Below, piece after piece: positions 45,068-52,652 of a stretch of DNA of 64,000 nt. Location: NCBI RefSeq assembly GCF_023509015.1, contig NZ_CP094975.1:3217501-3281500 (forward strand), written 5' to 3'. Numbering within the stretch: the first letter of the stretch is position 1; each line of letters opens with the position of its first letter. Made by a program: the position numbers and the translations under genes. Origin of the DNA: Pseudomonas abieticivorans (GTDB lineage Bacteria > Pseudomonadota > Gammaproteobacteria > Pseudomonadales > Pseudomonadaceae). Below the pieces are notes generated by a model. That model ran no database searches and had not been told where the DNA came from. It worked only from the letters and a program-made list of their open reading frames with translations.

Positions 45068-45259
45068 ACCTTTAGCCCAGGCAAACTGCCGGTGGCCGAA
45101 GCCAAGGCAGTCAGCGAGCCGGGCCACACGCCGGGCAGTATTACCTATGAGTTCACTTCCAAAGGGCAGAGCATCCTGATCATGGGTGACCTGGGCCGGC
45201 CCTTCGCGCCGCAATCGCTTCACCTTCCCGTGCCGCCATCGTGCACAATGGAGCGGTAA
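45068..45259 (+). pseudogene. Remnant of a metallo-beta-lactamase-fold hydrolase
   Basis: The 604-base gap 44806-45409 contains no intact gene. One frame holds FSPGKLPVAEAKAV followed by EPGHTPGSITYEF and GQSILIMGDLG. These are the GHTPG and GD motifs of MBL-fold hydrolases. The rest of the fold is missing on both sides: no HxHxDH motif precedes it, and the frame ends soon after in unrelated sequence. It is probably a decayed gene rather than a functional short protein. Confidence 0.6.
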
Positions 45260-45409
45260 AAACGCCCGCCTCCCTTACATCCTGGGGCAGGCAGAGGTTG
45301 CTTTTTCAGGAAATTATGTTAATAAATAATCGTTTGGGAAGTCCGATGGCCTGTCCACGCAGCCCGTTCACGGGGCTTTCCTCTCTAAACCGACCGGACC
45401 GCTGACTCT

Positions 45410-46294
45410 ATGCGAATGCGCCTTATGCTGTTGGGCGGCGGGAATGCCCTCGGGCAAGCGCTGATTCGCCTGGGAGCGGAGGAAGACATTGGTTTCCTCG
45501 CCCCGCGGCCGCCTGAAAATGGCTGGGATGCCGCGAGCCTGACTCAGTTGCTCGACGACACCCGCCCCGATGCCGTGGTCAACCTGGCTTACTATTTCGA
45601 CTGGTTTCAGGCCGAAACGGTAAGCGAGCCGCGGCTGGCTCAACAGGAACGCTCGGTGGAGCGCCTTGCCGAGCTGTGCCAGCACCACAACATCATCCTG
45701 GTGCAACCTTCCAGCTATCGTGTGTTCGATGGCTCGCGTGCCACTGCCTACAGCGAAAAGGACGAACCGGTGCCCTTGGGCCTGCGCGGCCAGGCGCTGT
45801 GGCGCATCGAGCAAAGCGTGCGGGCGACCTGCCCGCAACACGTGCTGCTGCGTTTTGGCTGGCTGCTCGACGACAGCGTCGACGGCGTGCTCGGGCGTTT
45901 CCTGGCGCGCGCCGAGCAGCCCCACGAAGTGCTGATGGCCGATGATCGCCGGGGCAACCCGACGCCGGTCGATGATGCTGCGCGGGTGATCATTTCGGTG
46001 CTCAAGCAGCTCGATTGCGCGGCGCCCTTGTGGGGCACCTACCACTACGCCGGCAACGAGGCCACCACGCCGCTGGCGCTGGGCCAGGCGATCCTGACCG
46101 AGGCCGCCAACCTGCGCACCCTGGGCATTCAGGCACCCACCGCCCAGGCTCACGCGGCCCGCCCGGATGCGGCCGAAGAGCCGCAGCATGCGGTGCTGGC
46201 CTGCAAGAAAATTCTGCACACCTTCGGGATCAAGCCGCGCGCCTGGCGTGCCGGCCTCCCAAGCCTACTGGATCGATACTACCGACATGGCTGA
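45410..46294 (+). CDS. Sugar nucleotide-binding (RmlD-like) reductase family protein
   Basis: The 294-residue protein is related to dTDP-4-dehydrorhamnose reductase. The N-terminal Rossmann start MRLMLLGGGNALGQALI and the segment DDTRPDAVVNLAYYFD fit the family. The usual YxxxK dyad is not clear, and the sequence diverges from true RmlD. The last 8 bases overlap the following epimerase gene. The pair is conserved in pseudomonads, next to oprG. A cell-surface carbohydrate role is plausible but unproven. Confidence 0.75.
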   Translation: MRMRLMLLGGGNALGQALIRLGAEEDIGFLAPRPPENGWDAASLTQLLDDTRPDAVVNLAYYFDWFQAETVSEPRLAQQERSVERLAELCQHHNIILVQPSSYRVFDGSRATAYSEKDEPVPLGLRGQALWRIEQSVRATCPQHVLLRFGWLLDDSVDGVLGRFLARAEQPHEVLMADDRRGNPTPVDDAARVIISVLKQLDCAAPLWGTYHYAGNEATTPLALGQAILTEAANLRTLGIQAPTAQAHAARPDAAEEPQHAVLACKKILHTFGIKPRAWRAGLPSLLDRYYRHG

Positions 46295-47216
46295 TGCACC
46301 TGTTCTGATCACTGGGGGCGCCGGTTTCATCGGCTCGCACCTGGTCGATGGCCTGCTTGAAAAAGGCTACGCCGTCCGCATTCTCGATGACCTGTCCACT
46401 GGCAAGCGCAGCAACCTGCCGCTGGATAACCCCAGGGTTGAACTGATCGAAGGCGATGTCGCCGACGCCACCCTGGTGGCACGCGCTGCGGCCGGTTGCC
46501 AGGCGGTGGTGCACCTGGCCGCCGTGGCTTCGGTGCAGGCCTCGGTCGAAGACCCGGTCAAGACGCACCAAAGCAACTTCATCGGTACCCTGAACGTGTG
46601 CGAGGCCATGCGCGAGCACGGCATCAAGCGCGTGTTGTTCGCCTCCAGTGCTGCCGTGTACGGCAACAATGGCGAAGGCCAATCGATCGATGAAGGCACC
46701 GCCAAGGCGCCGCTGACGCCCTATGCGTCGGACAAGCTGGCCAGCGAGTTCTACCTGGACTTCTACCGCCGCCAGCATGGTCTGGAGCCGGTCAACTTCC
46801 GCTTCTTCAACATTTACGGCCCGCGCCAGGATCCGTCCTCGCCGTACTCCGGTGTGATCAGCATCTTCAGCGAGCGCGCGCAGCAGGGCTTGCCGATCAC
46901 CCTGTTTGGGGACGGCGAGCAAACCCGTGATTTTTTCTACGTGGGTGACCTGGTCAAGATCTTGCTGCAGGCGCTGGAAATTCCCCAGGCGCCAGAGGGC
47001 GCGGTAAATATCGGGCTCAACCAGTCGATGAGCCTGAACCAGATGCTGGGTGCGCTGAAGTCGGTACTGGGCAGCTTGCCGCCGATCACTTACGGGCCGG
47101 CGCGCTCGGGTGATATCCGTCATTCGCGGGCGAACAACCAGCGGATGCTGGAGCAGTTCGAATTCAGCCAAGCCACGCCGATGGACGTCGGGCTGCGGGC
47201 GTTGTTGGGTTTGTAG
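46287..47216 (+). CDS. NAD-dependent epimerase/dehydratase (extended SDR, UDP-sugar 4-epimerase-like)
   Basis: The 309-residue product starts at ATG 46287 (MADAPVLITGGAGFIGSHLV). It has the NAD motif GGAGFIGSH, the serine in ASSAAVYG, and the catalytic dyad in YASDK. RDFFYVGDLVK and the C-terminal substrate-binding region follow. The frame opens further upstream inside the previous gene, but homology begins here. A GalE/WbpP-like activity is likely. The exact sugar cannot be assigned. Confidence 0.85.
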   Translation: MADAPVLITGGAGFIGSHLVDGLLEKGYAVRILDDLSTGKRSNLPLDNPRVELIEGDVADATLVARAAAGCQAVVHLAAVASVQASVEDPVKTHQSNFIGTLNVCEAMREHGIKRVLFASSAAVYGNNGEGQSIDEGTAKAPLTPYASDKLASEFYLDFYRRQHGLEPVNFRFFNIYGPRQDPSSPYSGVISIFSERAQQGLPITLFGDGEQTRDFFYVGDLVKILLQALEIPQAPEGAVNIGLNQSMSLNQMLGALKSVLGSLPPITYGPARSGDIRHSRANNQRMLEQFEFSQATPMDVGLRALLGL

Positions 47217-47221
47217 CCACT

Positions 47222-47251
47222 GTGGGGAGCATGGCTTGCCATGCTCCCCAC
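47222..47251. terminator. Bidirectional hairpin between the epimerase and oprG
   Basis: A perfect 14-base-pair stem GTGGGGAGCATGGC/GCCATGCTCCCCAC with a TT loop lies between two convergent genes. There is no strong T tract. Confidence 0.7.
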
Positions 47252-47259
47252 CCTTTGCA

Positions 47260-47958
47260 TCAGAACTTGTAGCCGATACCCGCCATATACACCCACGGAT
47301 CGACATCGACGTTCACCTTGGTGCGCCCCACGCCCAGGGCGGTCGGCCCGTCGACGCTGGCCTGGGTGTCGATGTCCACGTACCAGACGGCCGCGTTGAG
47401 CATCACGTGGTCGGTCAGCATGTAGTCGAAACCCGCCTGCGCGGCCCAGCCGAATGAATCCTTGAGTTTAAGATTGCTGAAGCCTTCGGCCTTGCGGTCG
47501 CTGCTCAAGTCTTCGTCGTAGAAAAAGGTGTAGTTCAGGCCAGCGCCGACGTATGGCTGGAACTTGGAGGTCGACTCCATCGGGTAGTACTGCAGCGACA
47601 GCGTCGGCGGCAGTTGCTTGACGTCGGCCAGCTTGCCGTCCAACCCGGCCACGCCGGTAGCGGCGCTCACGCCCCGTACGCCCACGGTGTGCTGGAACGG
47701 CGTGGCGGCCAATAACTCGATACCCACGTGGTCGGTCAGCATGTAGGCGAAGGCCAGGCCCAGTTGCGTGTCGCTGTCCAGGGTGGCCTTGGTGCCGGCC
47801 ACCTTGGCACCGTCGAGTTTCAGCTGGCCGCTGTCTTCATTCGGCGCGGTGGTGGCGGCACCGGCGCGGATGATGAAATCACCGGCCTGGTGGGCGTGGG
47901 CTAAGGGGGCGACGAGTGCCAGGCCAAGCAGCGAGGCGCCAAGCAGTGACTTGTGCAT
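47260..47958 (-). CDS. oprG: Outer-membrane protein OprG (OmpW family)
   Basis: The 232-residue product has a signal peptide ending AHAHQ and an 8-strand OmpW-type barrel ending GIGYKF. Motifs such as DHVGIELLAATPFQH and KLKDSFGWAAQAGFDYML are typical. OmpW/OprG passes small hydrophobic molecules. ATG 47958 follows GGAGCCCC. In P. aeruginosa oprG is induced under low oxygen through ANR, and an ANR-like box occurs here at the right spacing. Confidence 0.93.
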   Translation of the reverse strand: MHKSLLGASLLGLALVAPLAHAHQAGDFIIRAGAATTAPNEDSGQLKLDGAKVAGTKATLDSDTQLGLAFAYMLTDHVGIELLAATPFQHTVGVRGVSAATGVAGLDGKLADVKQLPPTLSLQYYPMESTSKFQPYVGAGLNYTFFYDEDLSSDRKAEGFSNLKLKDSFGWAAQAGFDYMLTDHVMLNAAVWYVDIDTQASVDGPTALGVGRTKVNVDVDPWVYMAGIGYKF

Positions 47959-47997
47959 GAGGGGCTCCATAAGGACATTGGAAAAGGGCTGTGTCCA

Positions 47998-48039
47998 ATG
48001 TTAAGGAGCCTCTGGCGCGCGGCTTTTGACTTGGCTCAA
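47998..48039 (-). promoter_or_regulatory. ANR/FNR-type site and promoter of oprG
   Basis: TTGAC-TTGG-CTCAA (48026-48039) matches the ANR/FNR consensus TTGAT-N4-ATCAA at 8 of 10 positions. On the minus strand a -10 TAACAT lies at 48003-47998. This puts the start near 47991 and the site centre at -41.5, the class II activator position. Confidence 0.6.
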
Positions 48040-48055
48040 TAAAACCGCGATGAGT

Positions 48056-48568
48056 TTACGGATCAGGCAATTCGTAGACGTAGATCTTGTCGGCGACCAG
48101 TTGGTAGCCCGCGTCGGCCAGCTCGCTGGTGGTGGGCTTGACTTGCATCTTGCCCTCGATCCAGTAGGCCTGGTACAGCTCGTCCACCTTTACCCCAAGC
48201 TCGCTGGTCACGTGCACGATCTGGTTGGACGGCGGTGGCGGCACATGGATGCAGGCGCCGTAGTACGGCACCAGCAGAAAGTCGGTAGTGCGGCCTTCTT
48301 CGTTCACTTCCAGCGGCACGATAAAGCCCGGCATCTTGATCTGCTGGCCGTCCAGGGCGGTGACCACCGGGGCGTTGGGCGCTTGTTGCTTGGCCGCCGG
48401 GGCCAGTTCCATGTCGCCCATTTTCGACAGGTCGTGCAGCGGCGTCATCACCGGTTTAGGGTGGGGCGCATTCGGCGGGATCATGTCCGGCCACGTCAGC
48501 TCGCGCGGCGCGGCGGCCCACGCACAAGTCGATGCCATCAACAACAGGGCCAGCAGGGCACGCTTCAT
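48056..48568 (-). CDS. DUF3299 secreted protein of the zinc-type operon
   Basis: The 170-residue product has an N-terminal signal peptide (MKRALLALLLMASTCAWA). A DUF3299-type domain follows, with PGFIVPLEVNEEG, LVPYYGACIHVPPPP and GKMQV. It is predicted periplasmic or lipid-anchored through the cysteine in the signal region, though no clear lipobox is seen. It lies 8 bases after the permease gene and is the last gene of the operon. Function is unknown; context suggests metal handling. Confidence 0.8.
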   Translation of the reverse strand: MKRALLALLLMASTCAWAAAPRELTWPDMIPPNAPHPKPVMTPLHDLSKMGDMELAPAAKQQAPNAPVVTALDGQQIKMPGFIVPLEVNEEGRTTDFLLVPYYGACIHVPPPPSNQIVHVTSELGVKVDELYQAYWIEGKMQVKPTTSELADAGYQLVADKIYVYELPDP

Positions 48569-48576
48569 CACAGGTC

Positions 48577-49842
48577 TCACAGGTGAATGGACAGGCCGTC
48601 GGCCAATGACTGGCGGTAGGCGCGCCAGGCCGGGATCACCCCCATCACCAAGGCGCAGCCGAGCACGATCGCCAGCAAGGTCCATTCATAACTGCTGGGC
48701 AGCGACAATGGCAAGTACAAGCCGTAGTTCGATTGCACGTAGCCTTGCGCCGAAGCGATGCCGATGTAGAGCAGCCCCAGGCCTGCGACGATGCCGGTCA
48801 GTGCCAAGGAAAAAGCTTCCAGTATCAGCAGGCTGGCGATATGCCAAGGCCGTGCACCCACCGAGCGCAGGATCGCCATTTCGCGGCGGCGCTCGTTGAG
48901 GCTGGTGAGGATGGCCGTGAGCATGCCGATCAGGCCGGTCAGCACCACGAACAGCGAGACCACGAACAGGGCTTTTTCCGCTGTGCCCATCAGGCCCCAG
49001 AGTTCTTGCAAGGCTACGCCCGGCAGGATCGCCAACAGCGGTTCGCCACGGAAGTCATTGATCTCGCGCTGCAGGGCAAAGGTCGAAATCTTGTTGTTCA
49101 GGCCCAGCATGAACGCCGTGATGGCCTGCGGCGTGAGGTCCATGTTGCGCGCCTGGTCAGCGCTGATACGGCCATCGCCACGGGCCGGCACGCCGTTGTG
49201 CCAATCGATGTGAATGGCTTCCATGCCGCCCAGGCTGATGTGCAGCGTGCGGTCCACCGGTGTGCCGGTGCGCTTGAAGATGCCGACCACGGTGAAGGGT
49301 TTGTCGTCATGCTTGACCAGGCTGATGGCGGCCACGCCGTGGGCCAACACCAGTTTGTCGCCCAGCTTGTAGTGCAAGGCCTCGGCCACTTCGGCGCCGA
49401 GCACCACTTCGAACGGGTCAGTGGCAAAAGGGCGACCCTGGGCCAGTTCGAGGTTTTGGTGGTGGCCATACTGATAGTGTTCGAAATAGCTTTCGTTGGT
49501 GCCCAGTACCCGGTAGCCGCGGTGTGAATCACCCAGCGACATGGGGATCGCCCACTTCACATGGGGGTCGTTGGCGTAGTGCTCGAAGCTGTCCCAACGG
49601 ATGTTGTTGGTGGCATTACCAATGCGAAACACCGAATACAGCAGCAGGTTGACCGAGCCCGAGCGTGCGCCGACGATCAGGTCAGTGCCGCTGATGGTGC
49701 TGGCGAAGCTGGCGCGGGCTTCGGTGCGCACGCGCTCAACGGCCAGCAACAGGCATACCGACAGGGCGATGGCGAAAGCGGTCAGCAAGGCAGTGAAGCG
49801 CCGGTTGGCCAGGCTGGCCACGGCAAGACGAAACAGGTACAT
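48577..49842 (-). CDS. ABC transporter permease, FtsX/MacB type
   Basis: The 421-residue permease has an N-terminal transmembrane helix (about residues 15-38), a large periplasmic MacB-PCD-like domain (about 40-270), and three helices in the C-terminal third. This is the FtsX topology. Such permeases often do not import solutes but move lipids or lipoproteins or drive periplasmic work. The ATG overlaps the ATPase stop by one base, so the two surely form one transporter. Confidence 0.88.
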   Translation of the reverse strand: MYLFRLAVASLANRRFTALLTAFAIALSVCLLLAVERVRTEARASFASTISGTDLIVGARSGSVNLLLYSVFRIGNATNNIRWDSFEHYANDPHVKWAIPMSLGDSHRGYRVLGTNESYFEHYQYGHHQNLELAQGRPFATDPFEVVLGAEVAEALHYKLGDKLVLAHGVAAISLVKHDDKPFTVVGIFKRTGTPVDRTLHISLGGMEAIHIDWHNGVPARGDGRISADQARNMDLTPQAITAFMLGLNNKISTFALQREINDFRGEPLLAILPGVALQELWGLMGTAEKALFVVSLFVVLTGLIGMLTAILTSLNERRREMAILRSVGARPWHIASLLILEAFSLALTGIVAGLGLLYIGIASAQGYVQSNYGLYLPLSLPSSYEWTLLAIVLGCALVMGVIPAWRAYRQSLADGLSIHL

Positions 49843-50555
49843 CAGACCTCCCCGGCAGGGCGTGCGGCGCGGTTGAGTTCGGCCAGCGATAGGCTACGGT
49901 CGAACAGCGGTGCCAGGCTCTGGTCGTGGCTGACGAACAGCAAGCTGGAACCGGCCTCGCGGCATTCGGCGAACAGCAGTTGAATAAACGCCTCGCGGGC
50001 GTCGTAGTCCAGGGCCGAGGTGGGCTCGTCGGCGATTACCAGCTCCGGCTGGCCGATCAGCGCGCGGGCGGCGGCCACTCGTTGCTGCTGGCCGATCGAC
50101 AAAGTGTCGGCGCGCCGCCCCAGCAACGCCGGGTCGCTCAGGCCCAAGTGCGCGAGCAGCGTGGCGGCGGCCTGGTCGACGCTGCCATGGCGCTGCGCGG
50201 CGCGTTGAGCGCGCAACGTGGAAAAGTGGCAGGGCAGTTCAACGTTCTCGCGTACCGAAAGGAACGGCAACAGGTTGAACTGCTGGAAGATGTAACCGGT
50301 GTGGTCGACGCGAAAGCGGTCGCGGCCACCCTGGCTCAGTTCAGTCAGCTCTTGGCCGAGCACGCGGATGCTGCCCTTGTTGGGCTTTTGCACGCCGCCC
50401 AGCAGGCCCAGCAAGGTGGTTTTGCCACTGCCGCTGGGGCCTTTCAGGAAGACCGTTTCACCGGGCGAAAGGCGGAACGAGGGGATGTCCAGCAGGGCCG
50501 GTTGGCCCGGCCAGGCAAAGCTCAGTTGATCGAGTTCGATGAGTGCACTGGTCAT
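49842..50555 (-). CDS. ABC transporter ATP-binding protein, MacB/LolD type
   Basis: The 237-residue ATPase has Walker A GPSGSGKTTLL near residue 39, Q-loop FQQFNLLPFL, Walker B LVIADEPTSALD and H-loop SHD. The signature is LSIGQQQR instead of LSGGQ, a substitution at the second position. It starts 4 bases after the ZrgA-like gene and overlaps the permease. Confidence 0.9.
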   Translation of the reverse strand: MTSALIELDQLSFAWPGQPALLDIPSFRLSPGETVFLKGPSGSGKTTLLGLLGGVQKPNKGSIRVLGQELTELSQGGRDRFRVDHTGYIFQQFNLLPFLSVRENVELPCHFSTLRAQRAAQRHGSVDQAAATLLAHLGLSDPALLGRRADTLSIGQQQRVAAARALIGQPELVIADEPTSALDYDAREAFIQLLFAECREAGSSLLFVSHDQSLAPLFDRSLSLAELNRAARPAGEV

Positions 50556-50559
50556 CGAA

Positions 50560-51147
50560 TCAGAACTTCAGCGTGCTGTTGTCCGGTGTTGCTTCCAGGC
50601 CTTTCTGGCCGCTTGGGGCGATCATTTGCACCACCACTTTGTGAGTGCCGGGGAAGGTCTTGAACAGCGCCGCCAGGCTCAACGAGTTCAGCGCGTCGGG
50701 CGAGGTGCAGGTGAATTCGTAGCTGGCGTGGATATCGCTGTGCTCGTGGTGGTGGGCTTCGCCGGCAGCCTGTTCGTCGTGGTCATCATCATCGTCGTCA
50801 TCGGCATCGGCCACATCACCGAACAACGGGCTGGCGAGCTTTTGCGAGGCAACGCTGCAACCGGCCTTGGCAGTGAGCTGGAACAGCGCCAGGGGTTTTT
50901 CCAATTGCGCGCGCGCGGCGGCCAGGGTGGCCTTGTCGGCGTCGGTGGTAGCCGGGTGCTCGAAGCCCACCAGGTTCATGGCCGGGCTGTCGAGCTCCAG
51001 CATCAGCGTCTGGCCGTCCAGTGCTGCGTTCAACTTGGCCGTGCCATGCTCGTGGGTGCCGAGGCTGCCGTGTTCCTTTTCATCGTGAGCCTGGGCGGCG
51101 ACCAGGGGGAGCAGAGCGAAGGGCAGGGCGAGGAGCAGGCGGCGCAT
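50560..51147 (-). CDS. ZrgA-like histidine-rich periplasmic metal-binding protein (DUF2796)
   Basis: The product is about 195 residues with a signal peptide (LLLALPFALLPLVAAQA). It has metal-binding clusters: HDEKEHGSLGTHEHG near the N-terminus, and a seven-Asp run followed by HDEQAAGEAHHHEHSDIH near the middle. The family includes the zinc-associated ZrgA of Vibrio. ATG 51147 is preferred because GGA lies 9 bases upstream; ATG 51153 is also possible. It is the first gene of the four-gene operon behind a Zur-like palindrome, so zinc scavenging is the likely role. Confidence 0.82.
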   Translation of the reverse strand: MRRLLLALPFALLPLVAAQAHDEKEHGSLGTHEHGTAKLNAALDGQTLMLELDSPAMNLVGFEHPATTDADKATLAAARAQLEKPLALFQLTAKAGCSVASQKLASPLFGDVADADDDDDDDHDEQAAGEAHHHEHSDIHASYEFTCTSPDALNSLSLAALFKTFPGTHKVVVQMIAPSGQKGLEATPDNSTLKF

Positions 51148-51176
51148 GGGCATCGATCCGTATGAACATGAAGTAA

Positions 51177-51193
51177 TTGTAACGTTATAACAA
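51177..51193 (-). promoter_or_regulatory. Zur-like operator of the zrgA-ABC operon
   Basis: TTGTAACGTTATAACAA is an imperfect 17-base palindrome rich in the GTTATAAC pattern of Pseudomonas Zur boxes. It is 30-46 bases upstream of the ZrgA-like start. Zur binding is inferred. Confidence 0.5.
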
Positions 51194-51247
51194 CTTTATT
51201 CATGGACCGCCAGACGCAGAAAATGAAATCTGCTTGCCGCCTGCAGG

Positions 51248-51328
51248 CGCGGATTTATCCGCGAAAAGCACGCGAATATGTTCCAGAATAACTGCGGAGC
51301 GTTTTTCGCGGATAAATCCGCTCCTACA
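51248..51328. repeat. Pair of opposed REP elements (BIME-like)
   Basis: An inverted REP (51248-51270, GCGCGGATTTATCCGCG) and a direct one (51301-51328, TTCGCGGATAAATCCGCTCC) flank a 30-base spacer. They lie between the zinc-type operon and the next divergent gene. Confidence 0.8.
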
Positions 51329-51360
51329 AGTGTAAGTGTTATGGGAAGGAGAGAGTGACT

Positions 51361-51714
51361 ATGGTGCGGATACGCGGAACCGTCGGCGACTGGCCGGTGG
51401 ACCTGACGATTGAGCTGGATGATGCCGATTGGGCCAGGCTGGGTGCACAGGTCAACTTGCAGGTCGAAAGCCCGGCCAGCGAGAGCGTGGTGAAAAAACC
51501 GGCGCCGCAAAACGATGCGCTCTGGCAGAACGTCTTGAGCCTGGTGCAAGGGGCGGGGCAGATCAGTGGCCCGGCATTGCTCGAACAGTTGGAAGGCTTG
51601 AGTGGCAGTACCGCAGCGGGCAAGCGCCTGTTGGTGCGCTTGCGCCACTGCAGCCAGGTGCGGGTGCAGAGCGGCGCCGATGCACCGCTTTACTGCTGGG
51701 CAGCAGGGGCTTAG
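51361..51714 (+). CDS. Conserved protein of unknown function
   Basis: The 117-residue protein starts at ATG 51361 behind AAGGAGAG; the GTG 6 bases earlier is too close to the ribosome site. The N-terminus MVRIRGTVGDWPVDLTIELD looks like a small beta domain. The C-terminal part (about 55-110, SGPALLEQLEGLSGSTAAGK) is helical. There is no signal peptide or membrane segment. Its stop overlaps the convergent YbbN-like gene by 4 bases. I do not recognise a function. Confidence 0.7.
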   Translation: MVRIRGTVGDWPVDLTIELDDADWARLGAQVNLQVESPASESVVKKPAPQNDALWQNVLSLVQGAGQISGPALLEQLEGLSGSTAAGKRLLVRLRHCSQVRVQSGADAPLYCWAAGA

Positions 51715-52583
51715 TACAGCGCGGAGAACACCTTGCGCCGGTACGTGGTGACCAGCGGGTGGTCATTGCCCAGCAAATCGAACACTTGCAGCAGGGTCTT
51801 GTGCGGCAGGCCTTCGCTGTAGCTGCGGTTGCGGATGAACAGCTTGAGCAAGCCTTCCAGCGCCGCGTCGTACTGCTGGCGCGCCAATTGCTGCACGGCC
51901 AGTTGATACAGCGCCTCGTCATCGCCAGGGTTTTGCGCCAGGCGCGATTTCAACTCGGCGGCGTCCGGCAGGTTGGCGGCCTGGCGCAGGAAGGTGATTT
52001 GCGCCTTGGCACCGGCCAGGGCGGCTTTGTGCTCGTCGGTCTTGACGGCGTCGAGCACGGTCTGGGCTTCGTCCAGTTCAGCCCGCTCAGCCAGGCAGCG
52101 TGCATAGAGGATAAGCGCCTTCGCGTTGGTGTTGTCTTCGCCCAGCAGCGCCACCAGGATGGCTTCGGCGTCGGCAAAGCGGCTTTCGGCAAACAACGCC
52201 TCGGCTTGTTCCAGCGGGTCGGCAGCCGCAGGCGGTGGCATGACCACGTGGGGCTCGAGCATGGCGCGGATTTCCGATTCCGGGCGCGCCTCGGCAAAAC
52301 CGTCCACCGGCTTACCGTCTTTGAACAGCACGACCGTCGGCAGGCTGCGGATGCCGAAGTGGGCGACGATGTCCTGTTCGATGTCGCAGTTCACCTTGGC
52401 AAGCAACAGCTCACCCTGATAGCTCTCGGCGATTTTTTCCAGCAGCGGCATCAGCACCTTGCAGGGTGCGCACCACTCGGCCCAGAAATCGACCAACACC
52501 GGCTGGGTGAACGATGCATCGATCACCTGCTGCTGGAAGTTGGCGCCACTGACATCGAAAATATACGGCGTGTCTTGACTCAT
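51711..52583 (-). CDS. Thioredoxin-TPR co-chaperone, YbbN/CnoX-like
   Basis: The 290-residue protein has a thioredoxin domain (about residues 1-110) with an intact WCAPCK active site, followed by TPR-like helices (about 120-290, LEQAEALFAESRFADAEAI). E. coli CnoX/YbbN lacks the first cysteine; this homologue keeps both, so it may be redox active. It is cytoplasmic, with no signal peptide. A holdase or co-chaperone role under oxidative stress is known for the family. Confidence 0.9.
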   Translation of the reverse strand: MSQDTPYIFDVSGANFQQQVIDASFTQPVLVDFWAEWCAPCKVLMPLLEKIAESYQGELLLAKVNCDIEQDIVAHFGIRSLPTVVLFKDGKPVDGFAEARPESEIRAMLEPHVVMPPPAAADPLEQAEALFAESRFADAEAILVALLGEDNTNAKALILYARCLAERAELDEAQTVLDAVKTDEHKAALAGAKAQITFLRQAANLPDAAELKSRLAQNPGDDEALYQLAVQQLARQQYDAALEGLLKLFIRNRSYSEGLPHKTLLQVFDLLGNDHPLVTTYRRKVFSALY

Positions 52584-52652
52584 CGTGCATCTCGAATAAA
52601 ACGGGGATGGCCCACTATAAAGGCTGCACGCGGTGGCCGAAAGGGCACGGTT

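Noticed and set aside
44882..45259. Whole 125-residue frame as a functional gene
   Set aside because: Only the middle part resembles an MBL-fold protein. The N-terminal part is unrelated and catalytic motifs are absent, so it is listed as a remnant.
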